A stretch of DNA of 7,407 bases from an uncultured Clostridia bacterium (GTDB taxonomy: Bacteria > Bacillota > Clostridia > Peptostreptococcales > Anaerovoracaceae), in assembly GCA_937915045.1 (NCBI GenBank), contig CALDNM010000071.1, positions 1 to 7,407 on the forward strand, written 5' to 3'. Positions within the stretch are counted from its first letter, which is position 1; every line of letters begins with the position of its first letter. Under the pieces are notes generated by a model that worked only from the letters and a program-made list of their open reading frames with translations, did not search any database and was not told the DNA's origin. The position numbers were made by a program, and so were the translations under genes. Positions 1 through 5,396 of this stretch are shown piece after piece.

Positions 1-47
1 CAGGTTGTATCAGAATACTTCTCAAAGTGTAACATATGTGTTGACAG
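1..47. other. AT-rich junction next to truncated hydrolase
   Basis: These bases lie just beyond the stop codon of the hydrolase and are about 64% A+T, richer than the gene beside them. In no minus-strand frame do they give residues resembling the rest of an alpha/beta hydrolase. Read into the segment from the gene, it begins TGTCAACACATATG (46 down to 33), so it has the TG...CA edge typical of several insertion-sequence families, and it contains the palindrome ACATATGT. This is suggestive only: the window ends before any transposase or second end could be seen. It could equally be ordinary intergenic DNA. Confidence 0.3.
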
Positions 48-707
48 TTAAGACGAAGCATAGCCGCAGTCTTCGATGACAGCCTTGACATTGGAAGGCA
101 TGTCTTCACCTTCCGTCATCATGACTGTAGACGCGCCCATAGAAACACCGAACAGCGCGATCTCAGGGCTGTTATGCTCTTTGTTTATCTTTTTGATCCA
201 GTGAAGATAGTCGATGCGGTCATCCCATCCCATGCCGCGATAATCTCCGCCGCTTTTTCCGTGCCCTCTGGCGTCGGGGAGAAGGATACTGAAGCCCATG
301 GCGTAATACATCTTAGCGAACGACGCCATGCTGCGTCCGTCGCTTCCGTATCCGTGGGCCGCTATGATCCACATACCGTTCGATCTCGCGGATGTGTTAA
401 CGATCTCATAAGCGTGGAGCCTCAGGCCCGCGTCGTCTCCGGCTGAAGATCCGTATTTGAAATATACATTTTTAGCGCCGATCGATGTGAGCCATTCGGA
501 ACCGTTATCCAGCCCTTCGAGCGATTTCTTTTCGTCCTTTTTCTGAGACGCGCCGATATTCGGCTGAAAACTTCCATTCGCGTATATGGCCATATTATAA
601 AAATAATTGCCGATGACTCCGCCGCCGACAACAATAACGCCTGTAACGATCGCCGCAATTATGGCAGCTTTCTTACCGCGCGATATTTTTCGTTTTTGTT
701 TTTTCAT
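48..707 (-). CDS. Membrane-anchored alpha/beta hydrolase, C-terminally truncated
   Basis: Predicted serine hydrolase of the alpha/beta fold; substrate unknown. Residues 1-13 are Lys/Arg-rich and are followed by a hydrophobic helix (about 14-33), so the protein is probably anchored with its catalytic domain outside the cell. Visible family motifs are the oxyanion-hole segment AAHGYG (116-121), DARGHG (145-150) and the nucleophile elbow GVSMG (187-191, Ser189). Proteins of this type usually run to about 310 residues. This one ends at 219, soon after the strand following the nucleophile (AVIEDCGYASS), so the region that should supply the catalytic Asp and His is missing. It is likely inactive or a gene remnant. 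The start ATG has AAGAAGG upstream with good spacing and lies inside the end of the MarR gene, implying cotranscription and translational coupling. Fold assignment is firm; functional state is doubtful. Confidence 0.8.
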   Translation of the reverse strand: MKKQKRKISRGKKAAIIAAIVTGVIVVGGGVIGNYFYNMAIYANGSFQPNIGASQKKDEKKSLEGLDNGSEWLTSIGAKNVYFKYGSSAGDDAGLRLHAYEIVNTSARSNGMWIIAAHGYGSDGRSMASFAKMYYAMGFSILLPDARGHGKSGGDYRGMGWDDRIDYLHWIKKINKEHNSPEIALFGVSMGASTVMMTEGEDMPSNVKAVIEDCGYASS

Positions 708-1236
708 TCTTTACCTTCTTGCTTTTCCTGGCAGACTTGTGATTCTCAACTGCCTGGAGAGGCTGGAGCGATATTTTATTCATCGTTTTAGTTATAGTAC
801 CGACTGCTTCATGGAAGGCGTTCAGCTCTTCGTCAGAAAGAGACTGGAACGGCTGCCCCGCGGCTTCTATGAACTGCGATACGATCTCGTACAGAAAATC
901 GAGACCTTCGTCGGATAAGTTTATCTTGAGCTGGCGTCTGTTTTTCGCGTCTGTCTTTCTCAGAAGAAGTTTCCTTTTTACAAGAGGATTCACGGCACGT
1001 GTAGCCTGTTCACGTGATGTGGCTATTCTGTCCGCGAGCTCTGACATCGTGATATCGGGATACATATTTATGACGAACAGTATCCTGAACTGTGTTTTTG
1101 TGACATGAAAACGTTTGAGGTCTATCATGCCATAAAAATAGTTGTTATACTTTGGTATCATGCTCAAAAAAGAGATGATTATCTTATTTTTTTCACGAAA
1201 TTCCTGATCGCAGTCTTTCCTGCCTGCATTTTCCAT
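673..1236 (-). CDS. MarR family winged-helix transcriptional regulator
   Basis: A 187-residue DNA-binding protein, expected to act as a dimer that binds a short palindrome near its own and neighbouring promoters and lets go on binding a ligand or on oxidation. The winged helix spans about residues 40-115: TKTQFRILFVINMYPDITMSELADRI leads into the recognition helix (about 73-88, TSREQATRAVNPLVKR), followed by the wing (LLRKTDAKNRRQLKINLSDEG). The flanking helices would form the dimer interface. After about residue 160 there is a Lys-rich tail, longer than in the usual 140-150-residue MarR, and its coding sequence overlaps the start of the hydrolase gene. I chose the ATG at 1236 because AGAGGA lies well placed in front of it; a TTG at 1260 in the same frame would add eight residues but has no better site. 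The ligand cannot be deduced. Confidence 0.9.
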   Translation of the reverse strand: MENAGRKDCDQEFREKNKIIISFLSMIPKYNNYFYGMIDLKRFHVTKTQFRILFVINMYPDITMSELADRIATSREQATRAVNPLVKRKLLLRKTDAKNRRQLKINLSDEGLDFLYEIVSQFIEAAGQPFQSLSDEELNAFHEAVGTITKTMNKISLQPLQAVENHKSARKSKKVKNEKTKTKNIAR

Positions 1237-1270
1237 GTTTGATTTCCTCTCACAACTCAAAAAAACGTTG

Positions 1271-1302
1271 AAATTACTACCTCTAAAATTACTATACTGT
1301 AA
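1271..1302. repeat. AAATTACTA direct repeat and partial palindrome at the marR promoter
   Basis: AAATTACTA occurs at 1271-1279 and again at 1286-1294, a 15-base period. The second copy runs into the -10 box of marR and into TTACTATACTGTAA (1289-1302), a partial inverted repeat with TTAC/GTAA arms. The position, overlapping and just downstream of the -10 box, suits an autoregulatory operator, but binding is an inference. Confidence 0.4.
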
Positions 1303-1319
1303 GAATTAAAAAAAGTCAA
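1291..1319 (-). promoter_or_regulatory. Promoter of marR-hydrolase unit
   Basis: On the minus strand TTGACT (1319-1314) and TATAGT (1296-1291) are separated by 17 bases, giving 5/6 matches to each sigma-A box. The start of transcription would fall near 1284, leaving a leader of about 50 bases before the marR ATG. Confidence 0.7.
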
Positions 1320-1339
1320 TAAATGATATTAATCAACTA

Positions 1340-1353
1340 TTGACAAATGTCAA
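1340..1353. promoter_or_regulatory. Candidate MarR operator, TTGACA-AA-TGTCAA
   Basis: A perfect 6-base inverted repeat with a 2-base centre lies in the divergent region between marR and the acetyltransferase. Its left arm is the -35 box of the acetyltransferase promoter. A TCAACT hexamer occurs both just outside the left arm (1333-1338) and across the end of the right arm (1350-1355). MarR proteins typically bind palindromes of about this size over promoter elements, so occupancy would block the acetyltransferase promoter. That the adjacent MarR is the binder is an inference from position. Confidence 0.5.
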
Positions 1354-1367
1354 CTGAGGGGTATAAT
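1340..1367 (+). promoter_or_regulatory. Consensus sigma-A promoter of acetyltransferase gene
   Basis: TTGACA (1340-1345) and TATAAT (1362-1367) match both consensus boxes at every base, with a 16-base spacer. Transcription would begin near 1374, giving a leader of about 60 bases. A promoter this strong is usually held in check by a repressor, consistent with the inverted repeat covering its -35 box. Confidence 0.85.
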
Positions 1368-1403
1368 AAAGACACTAAAACAAGACTCTAGGTATAAAAA
1401 GGA

Positions 1404-1428
1404 CCTCGCGGAAAGCGCAGGAAGGAGG
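1404..1428 (+). promoter_or_regulatory. Leader hairpin next to strong ribosome binding site
   Basis: In the leader, CCTCGC (1404-1409) can pair with GCG and AGG (1415-1421, one bulged C) around a GGAAA loop. The Shine-Dalgarno sequence AGGAGG (1423-1428) follows at once, 7 bases before the ATG at 1436. The ribosome binding site is near-ideal and fixes the start. The hairpin is short and may be chance. Confidence 0.45.
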
Positions 1429-1435
1429 ATTCATC

Positions 1436-2071
1436 ATGAAAAACAGAAAAGAAATGGCGGTCAGGAAACGTGCCGTCGAATTGGGAAAAACATTCATGTT
1501 GGGATTTTCCTCCAGGAAATTCTGGAACAGGAAAGACAACAGCAAAATGGAATACCGCGTACATGGCGATGACGCGTTCGTCGTTATGACAGGAGCGGAA
1601 AATATGAACATGACTGACGTGATGTCTCTCATGCAATATACAAAACTCGGAAAAGATCGTACACGCGAGCAAGTTGAGATGGGGATGGCAAACTCAATGT
1701 GCTTCGGCATCTACTCACTGCTCGACCACAAGCAGATAGGATTTGCGAGGGCGGTCACCGATTATTCGACATGTTACTATGTAACGGATGTAGTCACGGA
1801 TCCGGATTATCGCGGAAAAGGTGCAGCGAACCAGCTTATGGAAGCAGTGGTCGACTGTGACGCGCTGAGAAACCTGAGAGGGGTGCTTCTTACGAAAGAC
1901 GCAATGCCTCTTTATGAGGGAGTGGGCTTTTCCGCGTATCCGGGCACATTCATGGACAGACAGCCTGTCGTTCAGGCGATGCCTGAAGACGCTGGCGATG
2001 TAGCGTTCGGAGACGCGTGGGCAGTACCGGCAATGCCGGCATTCGTTGCAGCCGCGGCGGACGCGGAGTAA
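1436..2071 (+). CDS. GNAT family N-acetyltransferase with N- and C-terminal extensions
   Basis: A 211-residue predicted acetyl-CoA-dependent acetyltransferase. The core (about 40-178) matches the short GNAT group with the pattern NSxCFGxY...QIGFARxVTDY...DVxxDxxYRGKG...LxTxDAxxLYExxGF. Here NSMCFGIY is at 86-93, QIGFARAVTDY at 100-110, the acetyl-CoA-binding loop DPDYRGKG at 122-129 and motif B LYEGVGF at 159-165. Members are usually about 140 residues, so this one has roughly 35 extra basic residues in front and about 30 behind. The C-terminal tail (183-211) is acidic, Ala/Pro-rich and has no Lys or Arg. The start is fixed by AGGAGG seven bases upstream. The gene has its own consensus promoter, is divergent from marR and is probably controlled by it, and ends before an intrinsic terminator, so it is monocistronic. 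The substrate is unknown. Confidence 0.88.
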   Translation: MKNRKEMAVRKRAVELGKTFMLGFSSRKFWNRKDNSKMEYRVHGDDAFVVMTGAENMNMTDVMSLMQYTKLGKDRTREQVEMGMANSMCFGIYSLLDHKQIGFARAVTDYSTCYYVTDVVTDPDYRGKGAANQLMEAVVDCDALRNLRGVLLTKDAMPLYEGVGFSAYPGTFMDRQPVVQAMPEDAGDVAFGDAWAVPAMPAFVAAAADAE

Positions 2072-2083
2072 ATACGCGACCTG

Positions 2084-2097
2084 GGAAACATGTTTCC
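2084..2097. repeat. Perfect 14-base palindrome GGAAACATGTTTCC
   Basis: A complete self-complementary sequence 13 bases after the acetyltransferase stop codon. Its right half TGTTTCC (2091-2097) is also complementary to GGAAACA at 2164-2170, directly behind the terminator T-run, so two alternative pairings are possible in RNA. It could be a protein-binding site or a 3' RNA structure; no function is shown. Confidence 0.45.
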
Positions 2098-2126
2098 TTT
2101 CAAAAAAAACAAGTGATATAATGCGT

Positions 2127-2163
2127 GAGAAGGCCTCCCGAAAGGGAGGCCCCTCTCTTTTTT
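2127..2163 (+). terminator. Intrinsic terminator after the first acetyltransferase
   Basis: GGCCTCCC (2132-2139) pairs perfectly with GGGAGGCC (2144-2151) around a GAAA tetraloop. The stem is extended by GAGA (2127-2130) against TCTC (2154-2157), and six T residues follow (2158-2163). On the minus strand no T-run follows the hairpin closely, so it works for plus-strand transcripts only. Confidence 0.95.
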
Positions 2164-2179
2164 GGAAACAGGCCGCGGT

Positions 2180-2207
2180 TTGATTTGAGCGGGGCGCGTG
2201 ATAGAAT
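2180..2207 (+). promoter_or_regulatory. Probable promoter of second acetyltransferase
   Basis: TTGATT (2180-2185) and TAGAAT (2202-2207) are 16 bases apart, matching 4/6 and 5/6 of the sigma-A boxes. It sits behind the terminator, and transcription from about 2214 would just include the AGGAG site (2219-2223) used by the ATG at 2232. Confidence 0.55.
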
Positions 2208-2231
2208 GTAGAGAAGACAGGAGATGCTTTT

Positions 2232-2735
2232 ATGAGAATAAGACTTGCGGGATTCAATGATCTGGACGATCTGTATCTGATGTATAAAATAGCGGGAGAC
2301 AGTCTTCGCGCGAAGGGCGTGAATATGTGGGACAGCGAGTATCCCGATAAAGAATTTATCGGTGAAGATATAAGAAAGGGCGAGATGCTGGTCGTGGACG
2401 ATAAAGAAGTGCCCGGCGGGATCGCGGCCGCGTTCGTACTGACACAGGATATCATTCCCGGATATGAGAAAGCTGACTGGCAGTATCCGGACGAGCCATA
2501 TGTGGTGCTCGGACGTCTCTGCGTAAACAAGGATCGTCAGCATCGCGGGCTCGGGAGCTCGATAATGGATGGGATCGAGGAAAGCGCCAGACAGGACGGG
2601 ACGTCTGTCATAAAACTCGATACGCACAAAAAGAACAAGGAAGCGCTCGATATGTATCTGCATAGAGGATATAAAAAGAGGGGCAGCGCGACCTGGCGCG
2701 GAGAGGATTACTTCCTTCTGGAAAAGAAACTCTGA
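2232..2735 (+). CDS. GNAT family N-acetyltransferase
   Basis: A 167-residue predicted acetyltransferase of the GNAT fold, close to the normal family length and not obviously related to the GNAT protein upstream beyond the fold. The N-terminal part has the WxxEYPxxExIxxDI pattern (33-47, MWDSEYPDKEFIGEDI) seen in a common Firmicute subgroup. Motif A is VVLGRLCVNKDRQHRGLGSSIM (91-112), with the pyrophosphate-binding loop QHRGLG at 103-108. Motif B is LDTHKKNKEALDMYLHRGYKKRG (129-151). The substrate (small molecule or protein N terminus) cannot be told from sequence. AGGAG lies eight bases before the ATG. The gene appears to be transcribed alone from its own promoter, and its last 28 bases overlap the 3' end of the opposing yibF-like gene, with no terminator between them. 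Confidence 0.88.
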   Translation: MRIRLAGFNDLDDLYLMYKIAGDSLRAKGVNMWDSEYPDKEFIGEDIRKGEMLVVDDKEVPGGIAAAFVLTQDIIPGYEKADWQYPDEPYVVLGRLCVNKDRQHRGLGSSIMDGIEESARQDGTSVIKLDTHKKNKEALDMYLHRGYKKRGSATWRGEDYFLLEKKL

Positions 2736-3469
2736 CCTCTGTACCATGAGGCGGCGACTGCTGAAACGACCGGGATGATCAGGACGCAGCCTATGCCGCT
2801 GACAGCGATGGAGATGACCTGCTGGCAGAACTCTTTCGAATTGATCATCTGCGCGAACGTGTAGTACTGGGTGAACTGTATGAACAGTGTGAAGTACTCG
2901 GCGATAAAGATGAAGAACAGGGTGTTGATCGATGAGCTCAGGATATTTTTGCCTATTGAAAGGCCGGAGAAGAAAAGATCTTTTCTTCCGAGGTCTTTAT
3001 TGTTTTCCGCGATTTCGTAAAGCCCCGAAGTGACTGAAAGCGCGACATCGATAATAGCTCCGATGATGACCATCAGCATTACTGCAACTTCCATCAGAGT
3101 CATATCACAGCCGATGTCTCCCGAATAGCCGTTGGATTCTCTGATCTCGAACTGGCCTATAGGGAAGCCCTGCAAATTCGCGTGGAGCTCGACGAAAAAG
3201 ATGAACCCGAACATGATCGCGATGACGATGAAAACAGATATCAGCGCGGATCTTGTTTTGACGTTGACCTCGTTCTGGAAGAAAAGTGTCATGAGGCTTA
3301 CCAGCACGCACGCGATGGCGGTCACCGAAAGCGGGTCGAAGCCCATCTCGATGGCGAACAGTATCAGCGCGTTCGTGACTAATGTGACGAGTGATTTTGC
3401 GGTCTTGTCACCTCCGATGAAAAGGGACGCGGCAATATATACTGCGGCAAGCACAAGAAGCATGATCAT
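2708..3469 (-). CDS. YibE/YibF family membrane protein (second, shorter partner)
   Basis: A 253-residue multispanning membrane protein, probably YibF-like. Hydrophobic segments are at about 2-19, 25-42, 47-64, 77-93, 127-148, 181-199 and 217-240; a polar stretch at 95-125 (HANLQGFPIGQFEIRESNGYSGDIG) would form a loop. The family signature is GAIIDVALSVTSGLYEI (137-153), which resembles GVIMDIAVTITATSSEL in the upstream partner, so the two proteins share a homologous core. Here the large extracytoplasmic N-terminal domain is absent. The gene starts within the last codons of its partner (ATGA overlap), with GGGGTGA as ribosome binding site, so the two are made together and probably form one complex. 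The biochemical role of the family is not established; transport is a common guess. Its 3' end overlaps the opposing acetyltransferase by 28 bases. Confidence 0.85.
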   Translation of the reverse strand: MIMLLVLAAVYIAASLFIGGDKTAKSLVTLVTNALILFAIEMGFDPLSVTAIACVLVSLMTLFFQNEVNVKTRSALISVFIVIAIMFGFIFFVELHANLQGFPIGQFEIRESNGYSGDIGCDMTLMEVAVMLMVIIGAIIDVALSVTSGLYEIAENNKDLGRKDLFFSGLSIGKNILSSSINTLFFIFIAEYFTLFIQFTQYYTFAQMINSKEFCQQVISIAVSGIGCVLIIPVVSAVAASWYRGQSFFSRRK

Positions 3470-4599
3470 GCGCGTTCACCCCGCTTTCCGCGTTTCAGCA
3501 CGAATGATGCGGCGAAGATCGACAGCGGTATCGTGATGATGATCCCGATGGCTCCGGTCAGGAAGCGCGCGACTTCGAAGAATGTGTTGTTGTTCATGAC
3601 GGTCGTGAAACCGATCCCGTTTCGCATGGATATTATGAACAGCGGCATGACTGCCGCGACGTTTGTGAAGAATACTACATTTATCATAGCGCCGGTGATG
3701 TCATCTCCGACCTGCCGGCATGAACGCATCAGCGCGCCTCGGCTGATGTCCGGGTCGCGGAGTATCAGCTCTGAAGATGTGGCGGTGATCGTGACGGCTA
3801 TATCCATGATGACGCCCAGACCGCCCATGAGTATTTCCGAGATGAATATGAGGTCCGCGCCGGTCTGTGTGTACGGCTCAGGCATGTAATCCATGAACGC
3901 GTAATTGAGGTCCGGCCCGAGGAATATCAGAAGTGTCGATATGACCCCGATGACAGCGACGGCCGCGAGGGTGGCCGCGAGGGCCATGGCTGTATGCCGA
4001 TTCCAGCCGTTTATCAGGATGAGTATGATCGACGAAAACGCGATTGACATGACTATAGCGAGCAGAAGCACGTTCACTCCTCCGTTGTAGGATCTCAGCA
4101 TGATATAAAAAAGTATCACGTTGATGAAGAGGGACAGGACTGTGAATATCCCCTGTTTTCCTCCGATCAGCACGAGCAGCGCGATGAGGACGAGCAGTAC
4201 GAATACGACCATCGTATCTCGTTTCATGCCGGAAATGTTCGCGGTCAGACCGGTATTCGCGGAGCCGTTTTCGTGGATCGTGACGAATACTTTATCGCCC
4301 TTCTCATATTTTTCCGTGTAGACCTGCGACTTGCCGTACTTGTTTGTGATCGTGACAGTATCGCCTTTATGCGTGCCGTTCATCACCTTCGCCGTGATGT
4401 GCTGAGTGTAGTAATGTTCCTTGATTTTGTCGAGCCCCTGTACGGTGCCCGCGGAGACTTGCGAAATATTATTGATTTTCGCTATGTCGGTTTTGTAGAG
4501 CGAGTAATCGTTCGCTGTGAACAGCAAAATGACGATGCCCGCTATGAGCACCGCCGCGAGTTTGATTATGAACATTTTTTTCGACCTCGCGCCGTCCAT
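3466..4599 (-). CDS. YibE/YibF family membrane protein (first, longer partner)
   Basis: A 377-residue membrane protein, probably YibE-like. One N-terminal helix (about 10-28) is followed by an extracytoplasmic beta-rich domain (about 30-125, including GTVQG, ITAKVMNGTHKGDTVTI and YEKGDKVFVTI). Seven further hydrophobic segments lie at about 129-146, 150-168, 174-196, 206-226, 255-275, 305-325 and 345-367. The signature GGLGVIMDIAVTITATSSEL (259-278) and the following RDPD...GDDITGAMINVVFF are typical of the family. The ATG at 4599 is preceded by AAAGGGG only four bases away. An ATG at 4575 (eight residues shorter) has GAGGT at eight bases, so either start is possible. The gene has its own strong promoter and overlaps its partner by four bases. 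The role is unknown; paired occurrence suggests a two-component membrane complex. Confidence 0.87.
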   Translation of the reverse strand: MDGARSKKMFIIKLAAVLIAGIVILLFTANDYSLYKTDIAKINNISQVSAGTVQGLDKIKEHYYTQHITAKVMNGTHKGDTVTITNKYGKSQVYTEKYEKGDKVFVTIHENGSANTGLTANISGMKRDTMVVFVLLVLIALLVLIGGKQGIFTVLSLFINVILFYIMLRSYNGGVNVLLLAIVMSIAFSSIILILINGWNRHTAMALAATLAAVAVIGVISTLLIFLGPDLNYAFMDYMPEPYTQTGADLIFISEILMGGLGVIMDIAVTITATSSELILRDPDISRGALMRSCRQVGDDITGAMINVVFFTNVAAVMPLFIISMRNGIGFTTVMNNNTFFEVARFLTGAIGIIITIPLSIFAASFVLKRGKRGERA

Positions 4600-4627
4600 T
4601 TTTCCCCTTTCGTTCTGTCAGAAATAA

Positions 4628-4656
4628 ATGATATCCCCGCTTTGGAGCGATGTCAA
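4628..4656 (-). promoter_or_regulatory. Promoter of the yibE/yibF-like operon
   Basis: On the minus strand TTGACA (4656-4651) and TATCAT (4633-4628) lie 17 bases apart, matching 6/6 and 5/6 of the consensus. The spacer holds a small inverted repeat, CGCT-TTGG-AGCG on the plus strand, which could be an operator half or chance. Transcription would start near 4621. Confidence 0.75.
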
Positions 4657-4662
4657 GAATAC

Positions 4663-4700
4663 TTGAAAAGAGCCGCGCTATGTGTCATTATTGATATAAA
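4663..4700 (+). promoter_or_regulatory. Probable dtd promoter
   Basis: Two overlapping options exist. TTGAAA (4663-4668) lies 17 bases before CATTAT (4686-4691). Alternatively TGATATAAA (4692-4700) forms an extended -10 box without a clear -35. Either would give a short leader containing the dtd ribosome binding site GGAGGAGG (4713-4720). I cannot decide between them. Confidence 0.45.
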
Positions 4701-4728
4701 CTTTTGGAAATCGGAGGAGGCAGCAATA

Positions 4729-5181
4729 ATGAGATTTGTTATTCAGAGAGTGACTGAGTCATCGGTCGCGGTCGATGGGAATGTGATAGGTAAGATAGGA
4801 AAGGGATTCATGGTGCTGATCGGGATCACCGACGGAGATACAAAGGAGATGGCCGACAAGCTGGTCTCGAAGATGGTTAAGCTCCGCATATTCGACGACG
4901 CTGACGGCAAGACGAATCTTTCGCTTGCTGATGTCGGCGGGTCGCTTCTTCTGATATCGCAGTTCACGCTTTACGCTGACTGCAAGCATGGAAACCGTCC
5001 GGGATTCACGGATGCCGGCAAGCCTGATTTCGCGAACGAGATGTATGAGTACATCATAGAGAAGGCGAAGGGATCGGTACCTGTCGTTGAGAAGGGAGAG
5101 TTCGGCGCGCTCATGTACGTCAGCCTGGTCAACGACGGCCCGTTCACTGTTATCCTTGATTCGGATGAGATGTGCAAATGA
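4729..5181 (+). CDS. dtd: D-aminoacyl-tRNA deacylase
   Basis: Cytoplasmic proofreading enzyme that hydrolyses D-amino acids (and glycine mischarged on tRNA-Ala) from tRNA, keeping translation homochiral. The 150-residue length is normal for bacterial Dtd. The protein begins MRFVIQRVTESSV like other members. It carries the active-site segment SQFTLYADCKHGNRPGF (77-93) and the C-terminal GEFGALMYVSLVNDGPFT (123-140), whose Gly137-Pro138 is the cross-subunit Gly-cisPro chiral filter of the dimer. In the first motif Gly92 stands where RPSF is usual; the core SQFTL is intact. The start is chosen for GGAGGAGG eight bases upstream; the frame stays open far upstream, but those residues are not Dtd-like. 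In many Firmicutes dtd sits beside relA; here it stands alone between yibE and copA, and its stop codon touches that of copA. Confidence 0.96.
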   Translation: MRFVIQRVTESSVAVDGNVIGKIGKGFMVLIGITDGDTKEMADKLVSKMVKLRIFDDADGKTNLSLADVGGSLLLISQFTLYADCKHGNRPGFTDAGKPDFANEMYEYIIEKAKGSVPVVEKGEFGALMYVSLVNDGPFTVILDSDEMCK

Positions 5182-5396
5182 TCATTCGATGCCGGTGACT
5201 TTGTAGCCGGCGTCTTCAACTGCTTTTTTGAGTTCGTCATCGGAAGCGCTGCCTTTTACGTAGGCGGCGTTTTCTTCAAGTACGACTTTTGCTTCTTCTC
5301 CGCCGAGCGCGTTCAGCGCTTTGCTGACTGCGGCTTCGCAGTGCTTGCACATCATGCCTTCGATATTTATTTTCTTTTCCATTTCAGTTTCCTCTT
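5182..5396 (-). other. Possible internal translation start giving a free CopZ-like copper chaperone
   Basis: Within copA, AAGAGG (5396-5391) stands eight bases before an in-frame ATG (5382-5380), exactly where the C-terminal HMA domain begins. Translation from it would give a 66-residue protein, MEKKINIEGMMCKHC and onward, the size and layout of a stand-alone CopZ copper chaperone (one CxxC, beta-alpha-beta-beta-alpha-beta). Seen directly: the spacing, the frame and the domain boundary. Inferred: that ribosomes use it. It may instead be a relic of a separate copZ gene that lost the stop codon in front of it. Confidence 0.4.

Noticed and set aside
41..69. TTGACA at 41-46 as a plus-strand promoter
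   Set aside because: No acceptable -10 box lies 16-18 bases downstream, and the region beyond is hydrolase coding sequence on the other strand.
1258..1260. TTG start for the MarR gene
   Set aside because: The ATG at 1236 has AGAGGA at good distance, while the extra eight residues have no family support.
2114..2122. Extended -10 promoter TGATATAAT between the acetyltransferase genes
   Set aside because: There is no -35 at the right distance, and a transcript would start about at the terminator stem, so it would be ended within a few tens of bases. Probably chance, although a tiny RNA cannot be excluded.
1715..2530. Minus-strand open frame of 271 codons across both acetyltransferases
   Set aside because: It runs through the terminator hairpin and the promoter region, and the opposite strand encodes clear GNAT motifs.
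4273..4728. Long open frame upstream of and continuous with dtd, giving a 302-residue protein
   Set aside because: It is antisense to the yibE-like gene, the residues before MRFVIQRV are not Dtd-like, and a strong ribosome binding site precedes the ATG at 4729.
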